Below, piece after piece: positions 26,170-35,566 of a DNA stretch of 64,000 nt (position 1 is its first letter; every line of letters begins with the position of its first letter). The stretch spans positions 62,001-126,000 of the forward strand of contig CBDCZP010000010.1 in the NCBI GenBank assembly GCA_965224605.1, read 5' to 3'. The position numbers and the translations under genes are program-made. The notes beneath the pieces were generated by a model, which made no database searches, was not told where the DNA came from, and worked only from the letters and a program-made list of their open reading frames with translations. The stretch comes from HyVt-477 sp965224605 (GTDB lineage Bacteria; Pseudomonadota; Gammaproteobacteria; Thiotrichales; Thiotrichaceae).

Positions 26170-27573
26170 ATGAACAAAATCTTTAACCGATACTTGCTGT
26201 TAAGCCTGATAATCACATTGATTACTCCGCTATATGCAAAAAACACTGTGACAACAAATAATAAAGTCGCCGTGAAAACCCTGCAAAATGGCCTGAAAAT
26301 TCTTGTCAAACAAGATAACCGGGCACCTGTTGCTGTATTGCAGCTTTGGTATCGTGTTGGCACTAGCTATGAGCATGAAGGTATAACGGGGCTTTCTCAT
26401 GCTCTCGAACACATGATGTTTAAGGGAACCAAAAGTCGTGCTTCGGGTGAATTTGAAAATATTCTCGCTGTAAATGGCGCCAGAAACAATGCTTTCACCA
26501 GTCAGGATTACACTGCTTATTACGAGGTCATTGCTAAAGATAGACTAGAGGTTGCAATGGAGCTGGAAGCCGATCGCATGCGTAATCTGGTACTTGATGA
26601 AGAAGAGTTTAAAAAAGAAATTGAAGTCGTCAAGGAAGAACGCCGCTGGAGAACGGATGACAAACCAACTTCACTTACCCGTGAACAGTTTAATGCCGTT
26701 GCTTTTCTTAATAGCCCATACCGTGCACCCGTCATCGGTTGGATGGTTGATTTAGATACAATGAAACTAAAAGACCTACGTGACTGGTATGAAAAATGGT
26801 ATGCACCGAATAATGCAACCCTTGTGGTAGTTGGAGATGTTGAAGCGGATGCTATCTTCACCATGGCTGAAAAATACTTTGGTAGTTTTAAGAAAGCTGA
26901 ACTACCTATCGCAAAATTGCGTACTGAGGTTGAGCAAAGAGGTATGCGTAGCCTAGTCGTTAAAGCACCCGCCAAATTACCCCATTTACGTATGGGCTAT
27001 AAAACCCCAGGACTGATCAATGCCAAAGATAAATCAGAAGCCTATGCACTTGAGGTGTTGGCTAATATTCTGGATGGTGGAAGTAGTGCGCGACTCGCCA
27101 AAAAATTAGTCCGTGGTCAGGAAATTGCAGCCGGTGTTGGCGCGGGCTATTACGGGTTTGGGCGCTTGCCTAATTTGTTTGTGTTAACTGGAACACCGAG
27201 TGAAGGAAAAACAGTTGATGAACTTAAAACAGCTTTACTTAAAGAAATAGAACTACTAAAAAAAGAACTAGTCACTGAGCAAGAACTTAAACGCGTAAAA
27301 GCACAAGTTGTTGCCAGTGAAGTTTATGAGCGTGATTCGATTGAGCATATCGCCAGTACTTTAGGTTCGTTAGAGTCTACGGGTTTAGGCTACCAGTTAA
27401 TGGATGAATTTGTACCCGCTATATTGAAAGTTACTGCTGAACAAGTTCAACAGGTTGCCAAAAAATATTTAATTGAAGATCATTTGACCGTTGCCCGCCT
27501 AGAACCCCAATCTCTTGAAACCAAGACTGACAAGAATAATAACAACGCAGCTACAACAAAAGGGGAGAAATAA
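26170..27573 (+). CDS. M16 zinc peptidase, catalytic member of the pair
   Basis: A 467-aa pitrilysin-family protein with a signal peptide (about 1-24). It carries the inverted zinc motif HXXEH in LSHALEHMMFKGT, with the downstream Glu in the ELEADRMRNLVLDEEEF region. It is probably periplasmic and degrades peptides. A second M16 protein lacking the zinc motif follows after a single base, the common arrangement in which two half-subunits form the active enzyme. The same M16 pair lies next to ftsY in Pseudomonas. Confidence 0.93.
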   Translation: MNKIFNRYLLLSLIITLITPLYAKNTVTTNNKVAVKTLQNGLKILVKQDNRAPVAVLQLWYRVGTSYEHEGITGLSHALEHMMFKGTKSRASGEFENILAVNGARNNAFTSQDYTAYYEVIAKDRLEVAMELEADRMRNLVLDEEEFKKEIEVVKEERRWRTDDKPTSLTREQFNAVAFLNSPYRAPVIGWMVDLDTMKLKDLRDWYEKWYAPNNATLVVVGDVEADAIFTMAEKYFGSFKKAELPIAKLRTEVEQRGMRSLVVKAPAKLPHLRMGYKTPGLINAKDKSEAYALEVLANILDGGSSARLAKKLVRGQEIAAGVGAGYYGFGRLPNLFVLTGTPSEGKTVDELKTALLKEIELLKKELVTEQELKRVKAQVVASEVYERDSIEHIASTLGSLESTGLGYQLMDEFVPAILKVTAEQVQQVAKKYLIEDHLTVARLEPQSLETKTDKNNNNAATTKGEK

Positions 27574-27574
27574 C

Positions 27575-29029
27575 ATGAAAGAATTCGCTTCCATTACAAA
27601 GCTTACAGCGACAATAACTCTAACAATAACGACACTGCTATTTACCCACGTCGTTCAAGCCGCTCCAAAAATTCAGCACTGGGACACAGCAAATGGCCTT
27701 GGAGTTTATTTTGTCCCCGCCGATCAATTACCTATGCTGGATATTGAACTGGTCTTTGCTGGAGGTAGCGCCAGAGATGGTGACAAACCCGGCGTTGCCA
27801 TGCTCACCAGTGGCATACTGAATAAAGGTGCGGATGGATTGAATGCTGATGAACTTGCTGAAGCCTTTGAATCTGTTGGTGCGCAATATTCAGCTAGCTC
27901 AGGCATGGAAAGATCTACTCTGGGCTTGCGTACTGTTACTCTGAAAGATGCGCAAACAAAGGCGATTGAAACCTGGTTGAAAGTATTGGGCAAACCTGAG
28001 TTTCCAGAAAAAGACTTTAATCGTAGCAAGAAACAGGCGCTCATTGGGCTTCAAGCTGAAAAGCAAAACCCCGGTAGTATTGCCAGTAAAGCATTTTACG
28101 AAAATTTATACGGAAAACACCCTTACGCATCCCCCGAAAAGGGTACCAAGGATAGTATTAATGCTATCACCATAGCGGATTTAAAAGACTTCTATAGCGA
28201 ACATTATGTGGCTAAGAATGGGACATTAGTGATTGTCGGTGATATTACTCGTGAAAATGCCCAAGCTCTCGCCGATAAGGTTTCCAGAGCTATTAAAACA
28301 GGAGAGAAAGCAGCCTCTATTCCTAAAGTGACTCCTTTAATGGAAGCCAAAACGGTACGTATCAACTTCCCTTCTAGCCAATCCCATGTTTATCTCGGCC
28401 AAACGGGTAATAAACGTGGCGATAAAGACTACTTCACGTTGTATTTAGGCAACCATGTACTGGGTGGGAGTGGCTTCACCTCTCGGCTAATGAAAGAAAT
28501 TCGTGTCAAACGTGGGCTTTCTTATAGTGTTTATAGTTACTTCTCACCGCAACGTGAATTAGGCCCGTATCTAGTTGGCTTGCAAACCAAAAACAAACAA
28601 GTTGATGAAGCGATTAGTGTTTCACGCGATGAATTAACCAAGTTTCTAAAAGATGGGCCTACCAACGAGGAGCTGGATCAATCAAAAAAGAACATTACCG
28701 GTGGCTTCCCTCTGCGAACGGCTAGCAACGCGGATATAGCCAGCTATATCTCGATGATCGGATTTTATGGTTTGCCTTTAGACTATCTGGATACGTTCTC
28801 TAAAAAGATTAACAAAATTTCACGTGAAGACGTGATGGATGCTTATAAACGTAGAGTCCATCCTGAAAAAATGCTAACTATTATCGTTGGTCAACAGGAT
28901 AATAATGAAAAAGACGCACAACCAGCCAATGAAGAAAACAAAGAAAACAAAGAAAACAAAGAAAACAAAGAAAACGCTAATACAAAAAGCGAAACAAAAG
29001 CGGTAGCAGCCCCTGTCCCCGCCGAATAA
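27575..29029 (+). CDS. M16 peptidase-like partner protein (no zinc motif)
   Basis: A 484-aa M16-family protein with a signal peptide ending near VQAAP. The HXXEH site is replaced by MLTSGILNKGADG, so it is the non-catalytic partner that completes substrate binding (the R/Y pair is in SSQSHVYLGQTG and GLSYSVYSYF). The ATG at 27575 has AGGGGAG in front. The C-terminus has a low-complexity tail with four KEN repeats. A longer in-frame start at 27515 overlaps the preceding gene and lacks support. Confidence 0.9.
   Translation: MKEFASITKLTATITLTITTLLFTHVVQAAPKIQHWDTANGLGVYFVPADQLPMLDIELVFAGGSARDGDKPGVAMLTSGILNKGADGLNADELAEAFESVGAQYSASSGMERSTLGLRTVTLKDAQTKAIETWLKVLGKPEFPEKDFNRSKKQALIGLQAEKQNPGSIASKAFYENLYGKHPYASPEKGTKDSINAITIADLKDFYSEHYVAKNGTLVIVGDITRENAQALADKVSRAIKTGEKAASIPKVTPLMEAKTVRINFPSSQSHVYLGQTGNKRGDKDYFTLYLGNHVLGGSGFTSRLMKEIRVKRGLSYSVYSYFSPQRELGPYLVGLQTKNKQVDEAISVSRDELTKFLKDGPTNEELDQSKKNITGGFPLRTASNADIASYISMIGFYGLPLDYLDTFSKKINKISREDVMDAYKRRVHPEKMLTIIVGQQDNNEKDAQPANEENKENKENKENKENANTKSETKAVAAPVPAE
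28936..28975 (+). repeat. Nine-base tandem repeat encoding KEN units
   Basis: Four copies of a GAAAACAAA-type unit lie in frame near the 3' end of the second M16 gene and encode Lys-Glu-Asn repeats. Copy number could vary without breaking the frame. Confidence 0.85.
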
Positions 29030-29600
29030 ACAAAAACACCAAAGACATAATAATAATAGCTTACGTATTATTGCTGGCCAGTGGCGAGGGAGAAAGCTCA
29101 ACTTTGCTACTGCACCTGGCTTACGCCCTACTCCCGATCGTGTTCGTGAAATGCTGTTCAACTGGCTGCAAGGCCGTTTGCTAGATGCAAAGGTACTAGA
29201 TCTCTTTGCAGGTAGTGGAGCACTAGGTTTTGAAGCGTTATCCAGAGGCGTACAACACGTTACTCTGGTAGAAAGCAACGCTATTGCTGTTAGCCAGTTA
29301 CAAGAAAACATCCAGCTCTTGAAGACTGGTCAAGCAGAACTGGTTCATGCTGATGCTTTTCAATATCTCGAAGGTTTGACTGAAACTTTTGACCTCATCT
29401 TTCTTGACCCCCCTTTTAGAAAAGATTATTTACCTAAACTAATAGATAGCATTCGTGAAAACAATATTTTGGCTCCGCACGGATTGTTATATATAGAACA
29501 TGAAAAAAATGACACTCCTGAAATATCTTACCAAGATTTTCACTTGTTCAAGGAGAAAGTGACCGGAGAGGTGGTCAGCAAGTTGTTAACTAAGTCATAA
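29013..29600 (+). CDS. rsmD: 16S rRNA (guanine966-N2)-methyltransferase RsmD, unusual start
   Basis: RsmD methylates G966 of 16S rRNA. The protein has the family N-terminus LRIIAGQWRGRKL, then DLFAGSGALGFEALSRG (SAM site) and the catalytic FLDPPF. The ATG at 29151 would remove the conserved first 45 residues. Upstream of LRIIAG the frame is open only to a TAG at 29004 and holds no ATG, GTG or TTG. The only near-cognate codon is CTG at 29013, giving a plausible basic N-terminus and about 195 aa (E. coli 198). It overlaps the M16 stop by 17 bases. The gene call is firm and the start is not. Confidence 0.85.
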   Translation: MSPPNKQKHQRHNNNSLRIIAGQWRGRKLNFATAPGLRPTPDRVREMLFNWLQGRLLDAKVLDLFAGSGALGFEALSRGVQHVTLVESNAIAVSQLQENIQLLKTGQAELVHADAFQYLEGLTETFDLIFLDPPFRKDYLPKLIDSIRENNILAPHGLLYIEHEKNDTPEISYQDFHLFKEKVTGEVVSKLLTKS

Positions 29601-30005
29601 CTAGAATAAAGCAATACTGTAGCTTGTGTGAGCGATAGCGAAACACGGTCGCCCATGAATCGTCAAGGCAACAACACTTTCCTATAGTGTCTACTCTTTC
29701 CTGATTTCCCACTTGTCTGAGTTAGACTTACACAAACACAAGAAAGCATTAAAATACCAACCGTTAAGTAATTATTATTATACAGCGGGTCACTTTTTTG
29801 CTCAGACATATGGATAATCAGGTATTCTTTTGCTTCTTTGCACAATATTCTCAAGTAAAACCAACTACTCTCACATGTTTTGTGAATAGAATTCTTCGCA
29901 ATAAGTTTAATTAATGGAATTAAGTGTGTACATTTATCATCAATATAAGTATATTAGTACATATAGATATATAAGCAATGACAACCCCACACGAGAAACA
30001 CCCCT
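29601..30005. other. Intergenic region with a short dispersed repeat
   Basis: About 405 bases between rsmD and the serine protease gene. At about 29617-29652 is a unit (TGAGCGATAGCGAAACACGG) also seen near 38618 and 39520. A minus-strand 63-codon frame at 29663-29854 lacks a ribosome binding site and is not annotated. Nothing else was recognised. Confidence 0.5.
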
Positions 30006-30683
30006 ATGTCAGCCTCTATTCCAGTAATTCCACGCGCCTCAAATAACTCAATCAGGAAATACATCGGCATAGCAATGCTGACATTTCTGACAACCCTGCC
30101 GCTAACGACTCATGCCGCTAGTTCATCGGTTAGCAAATGGAGTGGAGTGGTTGTTTATGCCGGTGACAGCAAAGTTTCCAGTGGTGTACCGGTATCAAAA
30201 TGCCATATCCTGACGAATGAACATGCCGTTCGTGGTGAGCAAAGAGTGACTGTTAAAATTTCAGGGGAAAACTATCAAGCTGATGTTGTTTCGATCGATA
30301 CAGCCCATGATTTATCACTACTTAAGGTAGCAACATGTCCAATTGATCATTATGCCAAGATTTCAAAAGTACAACCCATAAAAGGCGATACCGTTACTTC
30401 CATCTATTATAAATCTGGAATATTTATTAACCGTATTATACAAACTTCAGGCAAGTTTCTTGGCTACCTTGATGTGGTCACAGTAGAAGATAAAAACATG
30501 TTTTCAATGCTCATTGATGATAGTCATCCCAGAAAAGGTGCATCAGGTGGAGGCGTAGCCACAAAAAATGGTTTGGTTTCCGTTATCTTTGGTGTGGCAA
30601 ACCGAAACAATAAACCTCAAACATTTGCCGTAGACTATTTTTCGTTGACTGACTTTCTTACCAAAAACCATATCCAAAACTAG
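30006..30683 (+). CDS. Secreted trypsin-like serine protease
   Basis: A 225-aa protein with an N-terminal signal segment ending near THAAS (about residue 38). The chymotrypsin fold triad is visible: His in LTNEHAV, Asp in AHDLSLL, and Ser in RKGASGGGV. It resembles the protease domain of HtrA/Deg proteins but has no PDZ domain. It probably acts in the periplasm or outside the cell. The substrate is unknown. It stands alone. Confidence 0.82.
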   Translation: MSASIPVIPRASNNSIRKYIGIAMLTFLTTLPLTTHAASSSVSKWSGVVVYAGDSKVSSGVPVSKCHILTNEHAVRGEQRVTVKISGENYQADVVSIDTAHDLSLLKVATCPIDHYAKISKVQPIKGDTVTSIYYKSGIFINRIIQTSGKFLGYLDVVTVEDKNMFSMLIDDSHPRKGASGGGVATKNGLVSVIFGVANRNNKPQTFAVDYFSLTDFLTKNHIQN

Positions 30684-30735
30684 GAAAACTAGGATAGCCG
30701 TGCTGTAGACACACCTTGTTTTATCGACAATCTAC

Positions 30736-33700
30736 CTAGCCATATCCACCTCCCCCAGGTGTTTTAATGACCAACACATCATTGGAGCCCACTTCAATCT
30801 TATCTTTAAAGGATAGCTGTTCAATTTCTCCATTGGCTCGAACAAGAAGGTTCTCACCTGTTTGTCCTTCCTCGCCACCTGCCATTCCGTAAGGGGGTAT
30901 GCGTCTATGTCCGGAAAGTATATTAACCATCATTGAGTCTAAAAACCTCGTTTTACGCACCACACCTTGGCCACCTTTATGCAAACCTTGTCCTGCTGAA
31001 TTTTTACGGATTGAAAACTCATCTAACATCACAGGAAAGCGTTGTTCTAGCACTTCCGGGTCGGTTAGTCGTGAATTGGTCATATGAGTATGCACTGCAT
31101 CCGCACCCTTGCTATCGGCGGTTGCACCCGCTCCTCCGCAGAGGGTTTCGTAGTATTGATAGTACTCATTTCCCCAAGTGACATTATTCATTGTTCCTTG
31201 CGATGCTGCCATTGTGCCCAAGGCGCCATAAAGCGCATCAACAATGTATTGAGAAGTTTCTACATTTCCAGCAACCACCGCAGCTGGGTAACTTGGATTT
31301 AGCATACAATTTTCTGGAATTATAATGTTCAGTGGTTTTAAACAACCTTCATTTAACGGAATGTCGTCTTCGACCAAGGTACGAAAAACGTAGAGAACAG
31401 CGGCCTTGGTTATAGCTGTAGGTGCATTCAGGTTACTCTTATGTTGTGCGCTAGTTCCTGTGAAATCGATACAGGCTTCACGGCTTTGTGTATCAACCGT
31501 TATGCTTACTTTTATCTGACAACCATCATCCATTTGATAGCTAAATTGACCGTTATGAAGCGAAGCGATAACACAACGAACGGATTCTTCAGCATTATCT
31601 TGCACGTAGCACATATAGGCTTGTACAACTGCCAGACTGTATCGACTGATGATTTTCCCCAGTTCTATAGTGCCTTTTTCACAGGCTGCTAATTGTGCCT
31701 TGAGGTCGGCAATATTGTAATCAATATTGCGAACTGGATAATGACCTGACAAGAGTAATCGACGCACCGCTGTTTCTTGAAATTCCCCAGCTTCTACCAG
31801 CTTGAAATTATCAATAAGAATTCCTTCCTCATCTATCGTTTGGCTATCAGGTGGAATAGAACCAGGAGAAATACCACCAATATCTGCATGATGCCCGCGT
31901 GCCGCCACATAAAAAATAATCTTATGCGTATCCTTGTCGTTGTCACCGTCTTCTTGTTTACCGCCAACTTCATGACTGAACACTGGCTTGATGATGGTGA
32001 TATCTGGCAAATGCGTTCCACCGTTATACGGATCATTCAGCATAAACACATCCCCGCTTAGTATACTGTCACTATTGTTACGAATGACGGCCTTGATACT
32101 TTCACTCATGCTGCCTAAATGTACCGGCATATGCGGGGCATTGGCGACCAAATCACCCTCAGCGTCAAAAATCGCACAAGAAAAATCCAGCCTTTCCTTG
32201 ATATTTACCGAGACAGCTGTTTTCTCCAATACAAAACCCATTTGTTCTGCAATGGACATAAACAGGTTATTAAAAACTTCCAGCATAACGGGGCTGACAG
32301 CGGGGCTCACAATGGGTTTAGTAGCTGTTCTCATTGTTTCAGGTAAAGCCGTCTGTACTTTTGTTTGAGAACGAGTTAATACCAGCTGGCTTTTATTACG
32401 TAACACGGCACTCCAACACGCTTCAATAACAACCGTTCCTGTGGTTTCTAGAATAACTGCTGGGCCATGCACAGGCGTTCCTACAGGTATTGATACACGC
32501 CGATAAAAAGGTACTTGTTGCCATTTTCCTTGCATATAGACGGGTTTATGCGCCAATGCGATGAGTTGCTCATCATTTTCTACATGCTCTAATGCTTTAG
32601 CGCCCGTCAGGTTCTCATTTGCTAAAGGCTTTTTTTCATCTACAAAAGGCTTTTTCTCTCCAGCAATTGCTTCGACCTCAACACTGGCAACGACAATAGG
32701 TTTCTGTGGGTTGGTAAAACCAAATTGTTGTTGATGCAGATGGGTAAAGTGCTGTTCTAATGCTTCCATGTTATCAATGATGCACTCAGTTTGTTTATTC
32801 TCACAATTCACTTCAAGCGTGCTATCAGAGCCTTCATATTTACACTGTAATGTGTGTTTGAAAGACACTATTTGCTCAATACCATCAACCAACTGACCAA
32901 CCGACTGAACACCCAACCGACCAATTAGTTGATCATCAACATCCTGTCTTGCCTGAGCGGCAAGATCACGCAATAGCTGTTGGATAACAGCAGCATTACT
33001 CGGCTCAAGCACCACATCCAGACTTTGTTGACGAATCTTTCTGATATCAGCAAGCCCCATTCCATAAGCCGATAGCACTCCCGAATATTCATGCAAAAAG
33101 ATACTTTCTATGCCCAATGCATCAGCCACCAGACAGGCATGTTGCCCTCCGGCTCCACCGAAACAGCAAAGCGTATGATTCGTTACGTCATAACCTCGCT
33201 GAACCGATATTTTTTTAATCGCATTGGCCATGTTCTCGACAGCTATTGTTAAAAAACCTTCAGCTATTTGTTCACTGGTTTGCTCTTTTGTCTGTCCTCT
33301 TGTGTCCCGCCCTGTGCGCCCTCTTTTGCACATAGCATCCTTGGCAAGCTGGCTAAACTGAGTCTTCACGGTTTCATTGTCTAAAGGCAAATCAGCATTG
33401 CTGCCGAACAATTTCGGGAAAAAATCAGCCTGTAACTTACCCAATAACACATTACAATCAGTAATCGTTAACACACCACCCGCTCGATAAGCAACTGGCC
33501 CCGGGTTCGCACCTGCTGAATCTGGACCTACCCGAAAGCGATTGTTGTCATAATGCAAGATCGAACCACCACCCGCCGCTACTGTGTGAATACGCATCAT
33601 CGGTGCACTTATTCTCACCCCAGCTATTTGTGTATCCATAGTGCGTTCGAATTCACCCTGATAATGGCAAACGTCAGTGGACGTGCCGCCCATATCAAAC

Positions 33701-34548
33701 CCAATTAAACGACTAAATCCTGCCTCTTTTGCCGTTTGAATCATGCCCACTACACCACCAGCGGGGCCTGAAAGAATGGCGTCTTTGCCCTGAAAATGAT
33801 TAGCATGCGTCAAACCACCGCTGGACTGCATAAATAGCAACGGAATATTCGGCAACTCAGCTTCAACCTGCATAACATAGCGCCGTAATATAGGTGATAA
33901 ATACGCATCAACTACCGTCGTATCACCCCGACTAATATAACGAATTAAAGGGCTGGTTTGGTGGCTGGTCGATATTTGCGGGAAACCAATATCAGCAGCA
34001 AGTTGAGCCAGTTGGTTTTCATGATCCGGGTAACGATAGGCATGCATAAAAACAATAGCAACAGATCTTAGACCTTTAGCATAGGCGGCTTGCAACTCCT
34101 GTTTCGCTTGGGACAGGTTTAATGCCCGATCTACCTCGCCATTAGCCTTCACACGCTCTTCAATCTCTACCACCTTTTCATAAAGCATTTCAGGTAACAC
34201 AATATCCAGCGCGAATAAATCAGGTCGTTGTTGATAAGCAATGCGCAAGGCATCCCGAAAGCCCTTAGTGACCAGCAACAGCAAGGGTTCTCCTGCATGT
34301 TCAAGTAAAGCATTGGTTGCAACGGTTGTCCCCATACGAACAACCTGGATGCTATCAACGGGAATACTCTGCTGTGGCTCGATTGACAACAAATCTCTGA
34401 CACCCTGAATAGCGGCATCTTGATAATGTTGTGGGTTCTCAGACAACAGCTTATGCGTTTTGATATCACCTTGCGGATCGCATGCGACAATATCAGTAAA
34501 CGTGCCACCGCGATCAATCCAGAATTGCCATTTGTTGGTTGTTGTCAC
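30736..34548 (-). CDS. Fused 5-oxoprolinase/hydantoinase (HyuA-HyuB)
   Basis: A 1270-aa protein that joins the two hydantoinase/oxoprolinase subunits. The HyuA-like ATPase part covers about residues 1-700, with WIDRGGTFTDIVA at the start and GFDMGGTSTDVCHY. The HyuB-like part covers about 770-1270, starting near MLEVFNNLFMSIAEQMGF and including APHMPVHLGSM. Eukaryotic-type ATP-dependent 5-oxoprolinases have this single-chain layout. The reaction is probably 5-oxoproline + ATP to glutamate, but a hydantoin or acetone-type substrate cannot be excluded. Gln/Thr-rich stretches lie in the first half. It is divergent from the oxygenase gene. Confidence 0.88.
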   Translation of the reverse strand: MTTTNKWQFWIDRGGTFTDIVACDPQGDIKTHKLLSENPQHYQDAAIQGVRDLLSIEPQQSIPVDSIQVVRMGTTVATNALLEHAGEPLLLLVTKGFRDALRIAYQQRPDLFALDIVLPEMLYEKVVEIEERVKANGEVDRALNLSQAKQELQAAYAKGLRSVAIVFMHAYRYPDHENQLAQLAADIGFPQISTSHQTSPLIRYISRGDTTVVDAYLSPILRRYVMQVEAELPNIPLLFMQSSGGLTHANHFQGKDAILSGPAGGVVGMIQTAKEAGFSRLIGFDMGGTSTDVCHYQGEFERTMDTQIAGVRISAPMMRIHTVAAGGGSILHYDNNRFRVGPDSAGANPGPVAYRAGGVLTITDCNVLLGKLQADFFPKLFGSNADLPLDNETVKTQFSQLAKDAMCKRGRTGRDTRGQTKEQTSEQIAEGFLTIAVENMANAIKKISVQRGYDVTNHTLCCFGGAGGQHACLVADALGIESIFLHEYSGVLSAYGMGLADIRKIRQQSLDVVLEPSNAAVIQQLLRDLAAQARQDVDDQLIGRLGVQSVGQLVDGIEQIVSFKHTLQCKYEGSDSTLEVNCENKQTECIIDNMEALEQHFTHLHQQQFGFTNPQKPIVVASVEVEAIAGEKKPFVDEKKPLANENLTGAKALEHVENDEQLIALAHKPVYMQGKWQQVPFYRRVSIPVGTPVHGPAVILETTGTVVIEACWSAVLRNKSQLVLTRSQTKVQTALPETMRTATKPIVSPAVSPVMLEVFNNLFMSIAEQMGFVLEKTAVSVNIKERLDFSCAIFDAEGDLVANAPHMPVHLGSMSESIKAVIRNNSDSILSGDVFMLNDPYNGGTHLPDITIIKPVFSHEVGGKQEDGDNDKDTHKIIFYVAARGHHADIGGISPGSIPPDSQTIDEEGILIDNFKLVEAGEFQETAVRRLLLSGHYPVRNIDYNIADLKAQLAACEKGTIELGKIISRYSLAVVQAYMCYVQDNAEESVRCVIASLHNGQFSYQMDDGCQIKVSITVDTQSREACIDFTGTSAQHKSNLNAPTAITKAAVLYVFRTLVEDDIPLNEGCLKPLNIIIPENCMLNPSYPAAVVAGNVETSQYIVDALYGALGTMAASQGTMNNVTWGNEYYQYYETLCGGAGATADSKGADAVHTHMTNSRLTDPEVLEQRFPVMLDEFSIRKNSAGQGLHKGGQGVVRKTRFLDSMMVNILSGHRRIPPYGMAGGEEGQTGENLLVRANGEIEQLSFKDKIEVGSNDVLVIKTPGGGGYG

Positions 34549-34621
34549 GTTCGTGCCTTATATAAAGAATTTCCGGCAATTCTATATTACACTCTTGAAT
34601 ATCTATAATCTTAGGCTCACT

Positions 34622-35464
34622 ATGAAAATCGGCTTCACTGAAGAATGGAAAGACTGGATTCGGACTAACATTGCTGCGGGGCAGCATAAAGATGGACTTT
34701 TTAAAATTCTCCTAGATGAAGGATTTGATCACAACGCCATTAAAAAAGAAATGAACTATGAGCCCAGAATATCTCCTTTATTTTTGGTAAATCCATTTGA
34801 TGCCATAAAACAACAGCCCACTACATTCACTAACCATGGCGCTAAACTTGAGAAACTCTACCTGCCTCAGGCCAAACAATTACACTCTGGCAAAATAGAA
34901 CTTTATATTCTTGAGAATTTTTTCAATCAACAGGAATGTAAAAAGATTACCCAATTGATTAATAGTAAAAAGCAACCATCTGGACTATCCAGCCACGAAA
35001 CTGATCAAACGTTTCGTACTAGTAGCACTTGCTACTTGGGCAATATGAATGATGCTTTTACCCATAAAATTGATCAACGTATCTGTGACACGATAGGCAT
35101 CCACCCATCCTATTCTGAGATTATTCAAGGACAACACTATGAAGTTGGGCAAGAATTCAAAGCTCATACCGACTATTTCGAGACTAATGAAATGGTCACC
35201 CATGCGAACCATATGGGGCAACGTACGTACACTTTCATGATCTATTTGAACACGGTTGAAGAAGGAGGAGAAACGGCTTTTCCTAAACTAGGTGAAACCT
35301 TTAAACCGACATTAGGTACAGCGATCATATGGAACAGTCTAAACCCGGACGGATCGCCCAATGTAAATACCCTGCATCACGCTAAACCCGTGCGCAAAGG
35401 TTACAAAGCAATCATTACAAAATGGTTTCGATCCTCAAGCAACCTATCCCCCGAACCGCTATGA
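34622..35464 (+). CDS. 2OG-Fe(II) oxygenase, prolyl-4-hydroxylase type
   Basis: A 280-aa soluble protein with a C-terminal P4Hc domain. Iron ligands are HxD in FKAHTDYFE and the distal His in LHHAKPV. The 2-oxoglutarate-binding basic residue lies in RKGYKAIITKWF. An N-terminal helical part (about 1-100) is outside the catalytic domain. The target is unknown; bacterial relatives hydroxylate proline in proteins or peptides. The ATG at 34622 is preferred to a longer frame that runs into the divergent oxoprolinase gene. Confidence 0.88.
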   Translation: MKIGFTEEWKDWIRTNIAAGQHKDGLFKILLDEGFDHNAIKKEMNYEPRISPLFLVNPFDAIKQQPTTFTNHGAKLEKLYLPQAKQLHSGKIELYILENFFNQQECKKITQLINSKKQPSGLSSHETDQTFRTSSTCYLGNMNDAFTHKIDQRICDTIGIHPSYSEIIQGQHYEVGQEFKAHTDYFETNEMVTHANHMGQRTYTFMIYLNTVEEGGETAFPKLGETFKPTLGTAIIWNSLNPDGSPNVNTLHHAKPVRKGYKAIITKWFRSSSNLSPEPL

Positions 35465-35566
35465 AGCTATAGAGTACTAACCCGATTACTAACTTATGAT
35501 GTTTACAGCGACCACGGATGGTTTTAGGATAAGCTCTTCTGAACAGTTTCTCAAACAGGAACACCC

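Noticed and set aside
29663..29854. 63-codon minus-strand frame
   Set aside because: It has no ribosome binding site and no family signature, and it lies in an intergenic stretch.
30899..32368. Several plus-strand frames opposite the 5-oxoprolinase gene
   Set aside because: They are shadows of a long conserved gene and none has a family motif.
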